Shown piece by piece: positions 46,270 through 58,145 of a DNA stretch of 64,000 bases. Under the pieces are notes generated by a model. The model was not told the DNA's origin, ran no database searches, and saw nothing but the letters and a program-made list of their open reading frames with translations. The translations under genes were made by a program, and so were the position numbers. Numbering within the stretch: the stretch's first letter is position 1; each line of letters opens with the position of its first letter. This DNA comes from Siderastrea siderea (taxonomy: Eukaryota; Cnidaria; Anthozoa; Scleractinia; Rhizangiidae): NCBI GenBank assembly GCA_964030785.1, contig OZ034968.1, positions 26,256,686 to 26,320,685 on the forward strand. The letters are read 5' to 3'.

Positions 46270-48106
46270 GGATAGCCAGTCAGAGAACTCCATTCAGCCT
46301 GAAAAATTGCTTCGATTTTTTCGCTCACTCCCTCTCGCTTCAGGGAAACCACAAAACACAAAGGAATAAGAGTTAAACCACTGCTACGAAGAAAAGATCT
46401 GTAGGACTGTAGTTACAAGTGAAAAAAAAAAATAGGCCGACAAGAATACGAACATTCTCCCGAACGAGTTTTATAATCATAACTGCAGAGAGAAAGACTT
46501 GGGCGACACGATGTTAGCGAAAGCTAGAAACAGGTTGTATTATAACAGTAATGACCAGAAAAATGTCGAGACTACTGAGAAAACAATGGCAATGAACGGT
46601 GCCCTCCGTTGTATTAAATCGTCTGAAATGAGTAGTTCACCACAACGTTTCTATTGTTAGTCATGGCCGTACCCGAGTTAGCCTCGATGCTTCTCATATA
46701 GTACGTCTCAAGCTTTTCACAAAAATTAGATTGTGCAAACTGATTGTTCAAGCTGGAAGATTCTCCAGTGACACTATATTTAACAGTTCCTTTTACTATT
46801 CCTCTGCACTCTTGAATTTAATTCATTTTTTGACGTTCAGTTTTTCACTGGAAAACGTTTCTTATGGGTACTCATGTCTTGCTCCCGTTCACCCCTTTTG
46901 GGAACCTTCGTGTTTGGTCGTTACCTATTGCAACAGTATTATTATTACCTTTGAATTATTGTAAGCATGTAATTTTGAACTTTTATGTCTCTTCCTTGCA
47001 AAAACGATTAAATCAAAGCTCTTCATGGGCTGCCCATCTCAGCGTTCCAGGCGTGTATGATTTTTTCCCACTTCGTGGGGATAGAGATGACTTGTTTAGT
47101 CGACCCAACAAAAACATATCCCTCAAAGCGTTGCCAGGCTTGTAGTGGTTGGCAGCCATGTTGATAGATGGCTGGATGGACATCACCCCCGTTAGGCGGG
47201 TTACCCCACCTTTAGCGTTCAAATAGAGAAAACCGTCTGAACGGGTAACTTGGTCCGGCTGATCGGGCAACCCGTCTCGATGGGGTACCCAACCTCGCAT
47301 GCGAACGCGATCAAGAAAAAAGAGAGATTGGTTTCCCCACCGAGGCGGGGTATCTCACCTTCTAGAGGTTTCCCACCTCCATTTAAACAGGCCCCTAAAA
47401 ACTAAACTTGAACAGGCAGGGTATTGCGTTCTCTGGTTTATTTAATAAATCTCAAAACTTCGGAAACATTTCAGCAGTAGAGAGATATCTTTCATTGATC
47501 GAACAAGTGGTTTTGCATACGACGTGAGTTGTTTTGCAGAAAAGAATTTTCTTTACCAAAGTCCTCCAAAAGCAGTTTATATTCCGAAATAGTAGTATAG
47601 TACAGAACTGAAGCTCTCGTATAGGAACACAGATAAATAGCGTAATTTCCAAGTTAGTTTTGATTAGGTTTTTATTTTCTTCAGAATAAGAAAAGGTGAT
47701 ATAAATTGATCCAAGAACAAGTATTTAAGAAGCATACACAAATTCTTTATGTTATTCAAAAGACATCTTTACCTGAAACTAAACTCATTTTGATTTCTTG
47801 ATTTTGTGGCGTGGGGTCCCTTCGCTTCTTTTTTCTTTGACATATACAAGGGGGTAGCCTATGAACGAGGCTCTCTAGTATAGGCCCTTATCGATTATGC
47901 TAGTGAAAGTGCCAATTTTTTTTCCAAATTATGCTGAAAATTGTGCTCATTTTTGAAAATTATGCTACTTTTTCTTAAAGTACTCTTTTCAACAAAAACA
48001 CAAATTAAGTCCAAAATTACATTGTTAAGAAAGCATGACACACTTGCTCTGATAAAACACAACTAACTGCTGCACTTCATTCCAGACTAGACTAGACTCT
48101 CTCAAA
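46270..48106. other. No gene; short GGGGTA-type repeats at 47185-47400
   Basis: A cluster of GGCGGGTTACCCCACC, GGGGTACCCAACC, GGCGGGGTATCTCACC and GTTTCCCACCTCC words lies at about 47185-47385 and resembles a decayed repeat element. Elsewhere AT-rich with no gene recognised. Confidence 0.4.
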
Positions 48107-51100
48107 ATGTCACCGTCGTTCGAGAAGTGGGGAAAAAAGTGGAGGCTCCTACACCAAGAGAAAGCTTTCTACCTGGAGTACAACCAGGGGGTTGAGCCGG
48201 TACACATGTATGTAAGGTATGTGATTTCTTTTTTTTTTTATTGCACTTAACATCGCCCACCCATCTAAATAAACCACGGAAAAGTGAAATTTCACTTAGC
48301 TTGACTACTGATGCAAATGGATGTACACATCCAAAAAGTGCTCAATATAGGATAGCTAGGATATATGAAACTTCATTCCTTCTTTTCGGTGAAACGACGT
48401 GACCAAAAAAAGTTGAAGCTATGCCCGACATTCTTGAAGATTTCAATATAATCAGGCAATGACATCAAACTGCTTATTCTCTCAACAGCTTCATCTTCAA
48501 AACGCAAAATTGTTCCTTGGCCAAAGTACACAACATCCCTTTTGTGAAGCTCACTGAAGGGAAAATGGTGAAGGCCATGGCACCAACCGCCACAAACATC
48601 GAAGAGCTTACAGTCAAGATGGAGGTCCTAAGGCCAGAAATTTAATTAAGTAAAATAAGAAAACAAGTAAATAAATTAATAGCGAAAGAAACATTCTCCA
48701 TTTCAGAGGACCTGATAGGGATTTAGGATTATATGCAGTAGAATCCCGATTTTTCGAACTCTCGTTTTTTCGAAACTCCCGATAATTCGAACTAAAACTG
48801 ATTTCCCCTCACCAGTCAAACACTGCAATTTTACCCCCGATTTTTTGAACCCCTCGATAATTCGAACCAATTTCCTCTTCCCCAAGAGTTTAGAAAAATC
48901 GGGATTCCACTGTATTATCAGGGGTCTTTAGAAAAGGTATACAAACTATTGGCCGCTTTATTTAAAGATAACGGATGATTAGTGTTACATTTAAAAATTA
49001 CTGATTCTTGTTGATCAATTTTAAGAAATACTGATTATTTATTTCCGAAATGTACTCCCCTCCATCTAACAGAGCCTTATTTGAAGGAAAAATATGCACT
49101 GGTGTATGTCCGCGGACGTTAATACAAGAGCGACCAGAAACGTATTTTGAAGTAACGTGGAGACTGTTGTATTTAGTACTGAAAAAATGGTTTAATGGCT
49201 CCTCACCGCAATTTTACGGTATCCTAAAAAGTGGCTTTCTCAAAGGCTGTGCACTTTGGGTTATAAATCAACTATATTGAATCTGATTATATTATCTAGT
49301 GTATTGAGTGTAACAAGGCTTGAGTGTTAACAACAAACACATTTCAAAATTTAGTCATATTTGTGGTACAGTGAAAGTCTTATAATTAGTTATTTTTATT
49401 TCTAACAGGAAAAGGATAAAAGAAAAACAAACAACAGTTATCCGACATTTAATTTTTGTAAGGCATATAGAGCAGGGATAGACTTTTAATTAGAAGTCTA
49501 TGAAGACTTTCAGTTTGTGTGTTTTAGTTACGACATCCGAAACTGTGCAAAACACAGTAATATCCATTGGTAAAGTTGATTTAATAACAAGTTGCATTTT
49601 CACGTAATTAACTTTGTTTCGTACTTCGCGTAGATTAGTAATCGTTAGAATCATAATCTACAGTCATAACTGTCGTAGCTCAAAACATATCTTCAGCATC
49701 ATGTCAAATGATGCGTTCGATTAGCTCCTGATTCCGGAATAAGAACAATCATGCAGAATAGGCGCTCTTTTTTTTATTTCAGGCAGATTTTCGTGATGTG
49801 TGCACTATCTAGAATATAGTAGTATTTCAGTGATCTTAACGTGTCAAATCCAATTTGTAGTGTAAATTCTCAGTGTTCTTATTCTGGGATAAAGTAGTAG
49901 TGGCAGAATTTTCAAAATGAGTAAGGATTAAGTTTTTTTCCGCAACGACCAGTTCTGATAGCTAAATACAATGAAGTCCCTATTTACGAATTATATTCAG
50001 TATGCGTTAAGCTCTTAATATATATAGTTTTTCAGTGGCCGTTGGTGTTTTGGTTTTGGTAGTACGTATATTAAAGTCCAGTTATAATATACATTAGTCC
50101 TTATTGGTAATATTGCTCAGTAGTTTTGGGAAATCGAGTAACCTTAATGAAATATACAACGCACACTGTATGAACAAGGTCTAACAGTGGGCACTTTAGG
50201 ACCCGTACAAAATGATACAAACTACGATTGTCAACAAGGGATTTAAAAAAAAAAAACTCTCCTTAAAAGACTTATGCAAGCTGCACTCTTAAAACTTATT
50301 TAGGGTTACAATTGAAACAAAATCTTGAAAGCTGCATTCTTACAAAATACTTAAAAGCTTTTATAGAGTCTAAAAATTTTAACCTTAACCCTTTCCCGTC
50401 CGATTTTTTTCCTTAAAAAACGCATTTTTTACCGTTAAAGCGGTTTTTTGAGTGCTATGTTACCAAATGCCACTAAACTTTGCTACAAAAGCGTTTTCTT
50501 ACAATTTAGCTAGATTTTGAGCCAGCTTCTGTTGTAAATTGTACAATATTTTGATTTCACGCATGCGCATAAGCCAAAATTTGGACTTCTTTTTTTTTTT
50601 TTTTTTTTTTTTGCTGATTCATTTCCAATTTTTTTCTCGCTTCTTTTGCTTTCCTTTTTCTCTCCCTTTCTTTTCTCTTTATCTTCTACACCTTATCCCC
50701 TTTCTATCCACTGGAAAAGTTTTGGCCTCAGTCCTTCAAAAAACCTGGAAACGGAACATTGATCAACTAGGTGACTTGGCCTATTTTCCCCCAACTTTGC
50801 ACCCAAAATTGGACACGTTTTTTCTGGTATAGCTCTACCAGAATTTAGTCGATATTCAAAATGGACACACATATTGATGGATCTGTCCTTGCTGTATTAG
50901 CTGCTTGTCAAAACAATTTGGTAACGTCAAAAATGATGACATCAGGAGTGGTTCAATGGTTCCCGACGTTAACGTCGGGAAGATACTAGTCTTGACGGGA
51001 AAGAGTTAAAGGTCAAATAAACCCAAATTTTGATAATTCCGCTTTAGCCGTTTAAACGCGTCTTGACACAAAAAGAAATCATTATAAAGCCAAACTGGGC

Positions 51101-52988
51101 CGTAATTTTCCTTCCTGAGACCTTAAAAGGAGCAATAAAGCCAAAAGTACGAAGATATCCGAAGGTTTCACGAAATCGTTTCTGAAATGACCGCGCGCTT
51201 AAATAGAAGGAATGGAAACGATCGGTGATTCTGTGACGTCACTGTTGATGAGCAAAGCCAAAGGCGAGTATTGAAGAGTATTGTTGTAACTTTTTTGGAA
51301 AATTCTCTGTTTTCACCCGTTTTCTTTGCGTTGAAAATGGCCGAGGAGCTCAAACCTAGTTGTGTTGGATGACGTCTAGTTATGGTGAATGATGTCTAGT
51401 TATGGTGAATTACGTCTATTTATGGTGAATGATGTCTAGTTATGGTAAATGATGTCTAGTTATGGTGAATTACGTCTAGTGATGGTGAATGACGTCTAGT
51501 TATGGTGAATTACGTGTAGTTATGGTGAGTGATGTCTAGTTATGGTGAATTACGTTAATTTATGTGAAGTGACGATGCTTGATGTTTATTCATGGTAAAT
51601 AATGTCAAACAATGTCTAGTGATATTTAGTGATGTTAACTTACGTCTAATGACTTCAAATGACGTGTAGTTATACCATATACGGTAGTGAGATTTTTATA
51701 AGGGTTCACCAATTGGTGTTTATAGGACATGAATTTATAACCAGGTTGGTAATGTAGTGAGCAAACCCGACCGGATTTCAACTGCCGTGCAAACCATTAT
51801 AATATACAATGGGTTTTAAGTTTTCTGGTTACCGGTTAATGCACTGAGAACTAATCTTCGCTAATGTGTTACTCTTTGTGTTCTTACTTTCTTCTCTAGC
51901 AGGAGACGATGGGCAAAATAGTTGCCCAGCGGCATCACCTCACTCAAGAGGTAGAGTTATACCTAAGATATGCTTTTATTTACAATTAATGAGTCGATAT
52001 AATAAGCAACTCCTTCGATTCGTATTACAATTGCAGTGAATTTGTGCAATACATTTGTGCAGGCACATATCTAGTCAATCATGTTTAGTAAGAGATAGGA
52101 AATATAAGGATATGCTATCATTATTGTAATTGTATCTATAACAAAATACTCGATTGTGATTGGTTCTCTGCAAGCCTATTTGATAAGTAGTTGGAGGATG
52201 ATCACATGGGTGTTCAATTACAGCTGTCAAAGTTGAACTCTTTATAATTGGATAGCTGTAATCGGATAACTAGGCTGGAAACTGCCAATAAGGGGCACTG
52301 AAATGGGGTCTTTTTATAGTTGTTTCCCCACTGCTTGCAAAGCTGATAATCCCGCATTTTGTTATAGATACAATTAATTGGTAACTGGACTGAGTGTATT
52401 ACAGTTCAGTTCCTTCATACGGAAACGCATGTAATGGTCAATGATGCTGTCATGGATAGGGACGGAGTGGGAACGTTTGTGTGTTGTGCGCACACTTCTC
52501 ACAGTACAAAGTAGTGCCAATGTTTATTTGTCTGATTTATTGCTCCTGGAGATCACATGTCAATCAGACGACGATACAACCATGTCGACCTCACGGCTAA
52601 CCCATAAAATATTTCTTACCAACAAGTGCATATAAAACTATATAAATTGATGCATTTCAACTAAACGTTAACAGCACACAATATTCAAACTCCTTTCAGA
52701 GTAGTTGATACACTGTTGTGCTGTATTTTACTTTACAGGGGCATGCTAACAAACGTCCAAGAACTGATAAGGAAGGCGAAAAGAATGACGAAAGTGGAGA
52801 GGTAAAAACTTAATCTAGCTTTCAAAGGGCCATTCTCCACCGCTTAAGCAAGTTGAGATCTTGTAACATTTACAGTTAATGCTAAACAATGAAAAGTGAG
52901 CGCATCCACAAAATAGCATTTTTTTTTACTGATTGTGTCCAGTCGTGTTTTCTTTTTACAGGTGATTTTGAGGCAAGAAAAAGAGTAA
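48107..52988 (+). CDS. Candidate spliced gene, unknown function
   Basis: Exon 1 is 48107-48216: ATG, reading EKWGKKWRLLHQEKAFYLEY, donor AAG|GTATGT. Exon 2 starts at 48489 after TTATTCTCTCAACAG and reads FIFKTQNCSLAKVHNIPFVK. If unspliced at its 3' end it stops at 48645, giving 88 codons. Three further exon-like segments share phase 0: 51903-51950 (acceptor TTCTTCTCTAGCAG; ends QRHHLTQE, donor GAG|GTAGAG), 52739-52801 (acceptor ACTTTACAG; GHANKRPRTDKEGEKNDESG; donor GAG|GTAAAA) and 52962-52988 (acceptor TTTCTTTTTACAG; VILRQEKE, stop TAA). AATAAA follows at 53119. Exon 2 would have to use an internal GT (GAG|GTCCTA or ATG|GTGAAG) to reach them. The tail is charged and carries a possible nuclear-localisation patch (KRPR). 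No family recognised. The gene lies wholly inside the satellite-bounded segment. Confidence 0.5.
48707..49077. mobile_element. hAT-like MITE copy 2 (interrupted)
   Basis: AGGACCTGATAGGGATTTAG at the left and CTAACAGAGCCT at the right, with internal ATAACGGATGATTAGTG and GATTATTTATTTCC, match the 30727-30964 element. It is split by the Tigger-like element at 48735-48912. Confidence 0.65.
48735..48912. mobile_element. Tigger/pogo-like MITE nested in the hAT MITE
   Basis: CAGTAGAATCCCGATTTTTC at the left and AAATCGGGATTCCACTG at the right are inverted ends of the pogo/Tigger type (CAGT...CGAA). Internal copies of GATAATTCGAAC recur. The right flank is TA; the left flank is TATG. The length is 178 bp and there is no transposase. 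Confidence 0.7.
49078..51364. other. No gene recognised
   Basis: AT-rich. A T-run of more than 20 lies at 50589-50613 and an A-run at 50248. It may include introns of the candidate gene above. ORFs are short and motif-free. Confidence 0.35.
51365..51670. repeat. Minisatellite, ~20-bp unit
   Basis: About 15 units of GA(T/C)GTCTAGTTATGGTGAAT with variation, decaying toward the 3' side. It lies within the presumed intron before the exon at 51903. Confidence 0.9.
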
Positions 52989-53124
52989 AGAACGTCTAAA
53001 TTGTGTTGGTGGCTCAGTTTGCCTGGATTCTCCATTATTGACGTATTGACTCTAAGAACTAGTTTGAGAGTGAAAGAGTTTTTAAATACTTTGTTTCATT
53101 TGTATTAACTACAGTTTAAAATAA

Positions 53125-53627
53125 AAAGAATGTCACATTTACAACCTTAGTGATTTGTCAGTAAACTGTTTCTCCTCTTCTATTTTGGTCTTTTATTAAA
53201 AAAGGGGGAAACTAGACAAACGTGTACAAGGTGGCGGTGTCCTTAACAATTCCAAGTTTTCTTAAATCTGGCTATTGCCTACTTGCAAACACCTATTTGT
53301 AACTCGCATCAGTAACTTCCATAATCTTACAGTGATCATGACAGAGTCTGGAAGGTCTTAACATCAAGTATCGATTTTTGTGGAGTCCCCTGCTTGTAGG
53401 AAATATGTCGGTGGAACTGAAAGACACATATTTGAGTGTTCATATATATTTTTATTTTACATGTATCATTATTAATCAAGCCAAAATACTAAGATGTGTT
53501 GTTAATCAATAAAAGGAAGAATATTAAGGAGAACCAATTTTGTGCATTAATTTCATGGGTCGATGTAAAAGGCATCGAATGAGTCTTTAAAAAAAAAGGG
53601 ACATGTGTCGAACGTATCTTGTAAATG
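53125..53627. other. No gene seen
   Basis: Post-gene sequence up to the inner edge of the right satellite arm. No motifs. Confidence 0.35.
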
Positions 53628-53769
53628 CAATTAGCCTAAGACATATGTTCTATGCATTCTCAACATGAACAATGAGCAAACGTCAATTAAAAAAAAAATA
53701 AAAAAGACGCAATTGCACAACCATCAAGACGTTTACAATAGGTAACAAAAAGGCAGTGAAAATATGAAG

Positions 53770-54920
53770 TCTTAAGAGCGGCACCATAAAAATTTGCGCA
53801 TCCTTAAAAGCGGCGTCTTAAGGAGCCTTAAAAGCGGAGCCTTTGTACAGTCCTGAAAGTCAATAGGCAATTTTAAGAAGACGTCGTAAAAGTGGCAATT
53901 TTACAGGGTTTTAAAAGTGGCAATTTTATGGAGTCTTAAAAGTGGCAATTTTAAGGAGCCTTAAAAGTGGCAATTTTACAGTCGTAAAAGTGGCAATTTT
54001 AGGGAGCCTTAAAAGTCGCACTTTTAAGGCTCCTTAAAAGTGGCAAATTTACAGTCGTAAAAATGGCAATTTTAGGGAGCCGTAATAGTGGCACTTTTAA
54101 GGCTCCTTAAAAGTGGCAATTTTACAGTCTTCAAAGTGGCAATTTTAAGGAGTCTTAAAAGTGCCAATTTTAAGGAGTCTTAGAAGTGGCAATTTCGTAA
54201 AAGTGGCAATTTTAGGGAGCCTTAAGTGGCAATTTTACAGAGTCTTAGAAGTGCCACTTTTAAGGAGCTTTAAAAGTGGCACTTTTAAGGCTCCTTAAAA
54301 GTGGCAATTTTAGTCTTGAAAGTGGCAATTTTAAGGAGTCTTAAAAGTGCCAATTAGGGAGTCTTAGAAGTGGCAATTTTACAGAGTCTTAGAAGTGGCA
54401 ATATTAAGGAGCTTTAAAAGTGGCACTTTTAAGGCTCCTTAAAAGTGGCAATTTTACAGTCGTAAAAGTGGCAATTTTAGGGAGCCTTAAAAGTGCCACT
54501 TTTAAGGCTCCTTAATAGTGGCAATTTTACAGTCGTAAAAGTGGCAATTTTAGGGAGCCTTAAAAGTGCCACTTTTAAGGCTCCTTAAAAGTGGCAATTT
54601 TACAGTCGTAAAAGTGGCAATTTTAGGGAGCCTTAAAAGTGGCAATTTTTACAGTCTTTAAAGTGGCAATTTTAAGGAGTCTTAAAAGTGGCAATTTTAC
54701 AGAGTCTTAGAAGTGCCACTTTTTAGGAGTCTTAGAAGTGGCACTTTTACAAAGTCTTAAAAGTGGCACTTTTAATTGGTCTTATAAGTAGCAGTTTTAA
54801 GGAGCCTTAAAAGTGACAATTTTACATTCCCTTAAAAGTGGCAATTTTAAGGACTCTTAAAAGTGGCAATTTTACATAATCTTAAAGGTGGCAATTATGG
54901 AGCACTAAAAGGTGCAATTT
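53770..54920 (-). repeat. 25-bp satellite array, right arm
   Basis: The same monomer as 40595-41910, in inverted orientation (CTTAAAAGTGGCAATTTT). It is shorter, about 45 units. Flanking sequences on both sides are also inverted copies of the left arm's flanks, so the repeat and its surroundings were duplicated together. Confidence 0.95.
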
Positions 54921-55063
54921 AACGGACCTACGGTATTTTTATAACATTGAGTTACATACGACAGTTTTAAGACATTATTTAAATTTAGCTAATTTTATAT
55001 TTTTATTTAACAAATTTACAAAGGGGCCTTTGGCCAGCTGCTGATAATGATCCAGTTATTTAT

Positions 55064-55130
<67 letters not shown>

Positions 55131-55133
55131 CAC

Positions 55134-55165
<32 letters not shown>

Positions 55166-55170
55166 TTCAA
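55064..55170. repeat. (ATT)n microsatellite
   Basis: A run of ATT trinucleotides interrupted by ATCACGT near 55130. It sits directly at the outer end of the 14.6-kb segment. Confidence 0.95.
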
Positions 55171-55398
55171 CAAAATATTAATCGCAAGTACTTTTATCCG
55201 TGAATATATAGTCTGCTGTTATAAAACTGTGAAGAATAATTTCATAAAAACAAGTGTGCTGCAAAGAGGGTGCCAATGGGGTTAGTAGTTAACTGACAAT
55301 CGGCCAAAAAAATAGTAGTTAACTGATATTTGGCAAAAAAATTAGTAGTTAACTGATAAATGAAAAGTTAACAGTTAACAGATATTTTATTAATTATA

Positions 55399-56686
55399 GT
55401 GAATGCGATTGTTGATGTTTTAAAAGCAACTAAGATTTTTCTAGCGTAGCTATTTCGTGACATTTACCTGTCACATGTTTTTTAAACCTGTTATTTGAGT
55501 CACTTCCAATGCCATCCTCGGAGACCCAGGGGGAGAAAGCCGTGGCGAGAGGCAGATAAAACGGAAGAAATCGGTGCGAGCTGAAGCCTGGTGCGAGCGA
55601 AAGTTTACAAGACTGGCGGGAGAGCCCCTACGAGGATACCTTTAACGGACTAGTTCAAGAGCCGTTTGCGTTCTTGCTTCTGATTAAGCACAATTTTTGT
55701 GGCATTGTATTTTTCGTGCCCAATCATCGATCAGCTTATTTCACTGCTCCTTGCGTGACGTCTTATGCAAAGTGTAACTTTGATAAATCTTGCACCCACA
55801 CCTCATGCGCTCCTGCGTACTAAAATCAACTTTTTGTGCCGCTCGTTCGATAGGCCTACCATCGAAGAAAGTTTTAGTAATATGCGAACTCGAAAAGCCG
55901 ATAAATCGAGAAATTTGGCGAGGGTAATCAAGGAAAAAGAAAACAAGTACGAAAATCTGATTGAGATATTGTGAAAAGTTCACACCTTAGGTGTGAACTT
56001 TAAGAAGCGTGCAGTTTGGAGCAAAAGCAAAGACACCTGAGGTCTGAACTTTTCACAATACCTCAATCTGATTTTCGTACTCGTTTTCCTTTTTCCTTGA
56101 GTACCCTTGCCAAATATCTCAATTTCTCGGCTTTGTGGTCCCATTTTACTGAAACTTTCTTCGATGGTAGGCCTATCAAACGAGCGAGACAAAATAGTGA
56201 TTTCAATTTACACGAGTGTACGAGATCTGGGTACAAGTAATTTCACAATTCACAATTTATTCAGAACAAAATTCACAAAAATACATAAATTATTCGATAC
56301 AAAAATTATCACATTAAATTACATTACGCTTTAAGGGACGGGGAAATAAGCTGATCGCTGATTGGGCACAAAAAATACAATGCCTCAAAATTTGTGCATA
56401 ATCAGAAGCGAGAACGCAAACGGCTCTTGAACTAGTCCGTTAAAGGTATCCTCGTAGGGGCTCTCCCGCCAGTCTTATAAACTTTCGCTCGCACCAGGCT
56501 TCTGCTCGCACCGATTTCACCCGTTTTATCTGCCTCTCGCCACGGCTTTCTCCCCCTGGGTCTCCGAGGATGGCATTGGAAGTGACTCAAATAACAGGTT
56601 TAAAAAACATGTGACAGGTAAATGTCACGAAATAGCTACGCTAGGAAAATCTTAGTTGCTTTTAAAACATCAACAATCGCATTCAC
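55399..56686. repeat. 1.29-kb imperfect palindrome
   Basis: The arms (55399-55983 and about 56040-56686) are inverted copies throughout. They share GTGAATGCGATTGTTGATG, CCTCGGAGACCCAGGGGGAG and TAGGCCTACCATCGAAGAAA. The centre is AAGTTCACACCTTAGGTGTG at about 55977. ORFs at 55741-56334 are mirror images and not independent genes. This is a fold-back element or an inverted tandem insertion inside the GTTAAC element. Confidence 0.85.
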
Positions 56687-56950
56687 TCATTCGCTCATTC
56701 ACGCATTCGCTCCGACTATCTGCCCCTGGGTCTCCAAGGATGTTCCGATTCAAAAGTGCCGTATATAGCTATCGCTTATCCATTTTCACTACTTCGGTTA
56801 GATAATTATGTTATTTTTATTGTCTGTTCCATATAAATCATACAAGGGCGGAGTTTATGCGAATTCGTGTAATTTATTTCTTGATTTGAGGAAGGTCCAC
56901 CCTCCAAGGATGATTGACGTACTGTTGGTACTGAAGAGAAGAAAAAGTAA

Positions 56951-57225
56951 GGGGAGCAGGGATGGCGCAGTGGTGAGAGCACTTGCTTTCCATCAATGTG
57001 GCCCGGGTTCGATTCCCGGTCCCGGTGTCATATGTGGGTTGAGTTTGTTGTTGGTTCTTGTCCTTGTTCCGCGGGTTTTTCTCCGGTTCCTCCGGTTTTC
57101 GGCCTCCCTTCATAAGAACCAACATTTCCAAATTCCAATTCCACCTGCTTGTAAAGCGCATTTGATTATATGCGTATATAAAATGCGCTATATATGTAAG
57201 TTCTAAATTAAATAATTTTTTTTAT
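56951..57225 (+). mobile_element. tRNA-derived SINE, copy 1
   Basis: The head has an A-box-like TGGCGCAGTGGTGAGAGC and a B box GGTTCGATTCC in tRNA spacing. A body with GTGTCATATGTGGGTTGAG and CGGTTTTCGGCC-type sequence and an AT-rich tail follow. It resembles the SINE family common in corals. It is not a functional tRNA gene because the cloverleaf is degenerate. Confidence 0.8.
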
Positions 57226-57393
57226 AAAATTCGGGTTATGATGCAATACTTTGCGCTGTAAGAAAAGGAAAGTTAATAGCTAACTGCAATTAGTAGTTAA
57301 CTGACAACTGGCCAAAATAAATTGTAGTTAACTGACATTTGGCAGAAAAATTAGTAGTTAACTGACAGTTTGGTACCCCAATTAGCACCCTCT

Positions 57394-57880
57394 GTAAATG
57401 CACAAGAAAAGTTTTTGAAAATTGAGAAAAATTCCCCGTAATGTGAAAGCGATTGAAACCAACAGCCGCCAACGGTTTCGTGTTTCGCGTGTGAACCTTT
57501 GGCTTGGGTAAGAACCAACCCAATCAACATTCGTTACTTCGAATGAGTCTACCGTTGGAAGATTTCAATCTTTAATTTAAAAAAGGAATTTTGATTCCAA
57601 TAATGCAATCCGTTCCCGATTAATGAAAATCATTCCTAACTAATGAGCGGAACGCGCTGAGTATTTTGACTGTAATAAGATCGCGATCTCATCGCAGGTC
57701 TCATATACTGAATCCAGTGCAATGTGTTTCAGTGAATGCGGAAGTGTCAGATTCAGTAAATTGCTCTCCCCGCACTATGACGTAACTAGTTAGCGCGCTT
57801 AGAGCATGGGTCAGTTGAAGTACGTTTGCTGTTGAAGTCGTTACACTTCCTAGTGTGTACCACACGAGTGCAAAGTGCTT
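57394..57880. other. No gene seen
   Basis: Mixed sequence between two elements. ORFs are short and without motifs. Confidence 0.35.
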
Positions 57881-57888
57881 TAAGACCG

Positions 57889-58145
57889 GGCCAAACGAGA
57901 CCGACAGTTGCCGAGAGTTTAAACGACGAGAGTTGAACGAGAGTTTACTCCAACTCTCGGTGACTATCGTCCGCTCGGCCAAACGAGAACGAGAGTTGAC
58001 GAGAGTTCATCGCATGACAAGACAAACGCGGACCAAATGAGAGAAAACTCTCCGCGACTCTCAACAAAAATTTGAGCGGGTTCAAATTCTATGGGAGCGG
58101 GTGAGAGTCGGCGAGAGTTGCCGAGAGCGCATGAGAGTTTAAGTG
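57889..58145. repeat. Subterminal CGAGAGTTG repeats
   Basis: About ten copies of CGAGAGTT(G) or its complement (AACTCTCG) lie in 260 bp, in both orientations. The right end of the fold-back has the same words at 63020-63070. They may be transposase-binding sites. Confidence 0.65.

Larger units (their letters stand above)
40450..55062. mobile_element. 14.6-kb segment bounded by inverted satellite arms
   Basis: The left arm (about 40450-42080) and right arm (about 53628-55062) are inverted copies. Outer shared words are GGATCATTATCAGCAG and TTAACAAATTTACAAAGG-type sequence. The middle of each arm is an array of the same 25-bp satellite, and inner shared words are CAATGAGCAAAC and TTCTATGCATTCTCAACATG. 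The interior of about 11.5 kb has TRAF-like exons, a LINE relic, small MITEs and a spliced unknown gene. No transposase was found and no duplication at the outer ends. The right outer end touches an ATT microsatellite. Candidate giant fold-back element, or an inverted segmental duplication. Confidence 0.6.
55265..57393. mobile_element. 2.1-kb element with GTTAAC subterminal repeats
   Basis: The ends AGAGGGTGCCAATGGGGT and ACCCCAATTAGCACCCTCT are inverted. Each end is followed by two to three copies of TAGTAGTTAACTGACA(A/T)(T/C)TGGCC-type units, which include the palindrome GTTAAC. The interior contains the palindrome at 55399-56686 and a SINE. No target-site duplication could be fixed. Confidence 0.65.

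Noticed and set aside
45753..46293. Overlapping ~110-codon ORFs on both strands
   Set aside because: They fall on a direct duplication, and the similarity between them is explained by that repeat.
50539..50832. 97-codon ORF with a long Phe run
   Set aside because: The run comes from a poly-T tract and nothing else supports a gene.
55741..56334. Four small ORFs on both strands
   Set aside because: They are mirror images of one another within a palindrome and have no independent support.
56951..57025. tRNA gene
   Set aside because: A-box-like and B-box sequences are present, but no proper cloverleaf or anticodon stem could be drawn, and the sequence continues into a SINE body repeated at 59685.
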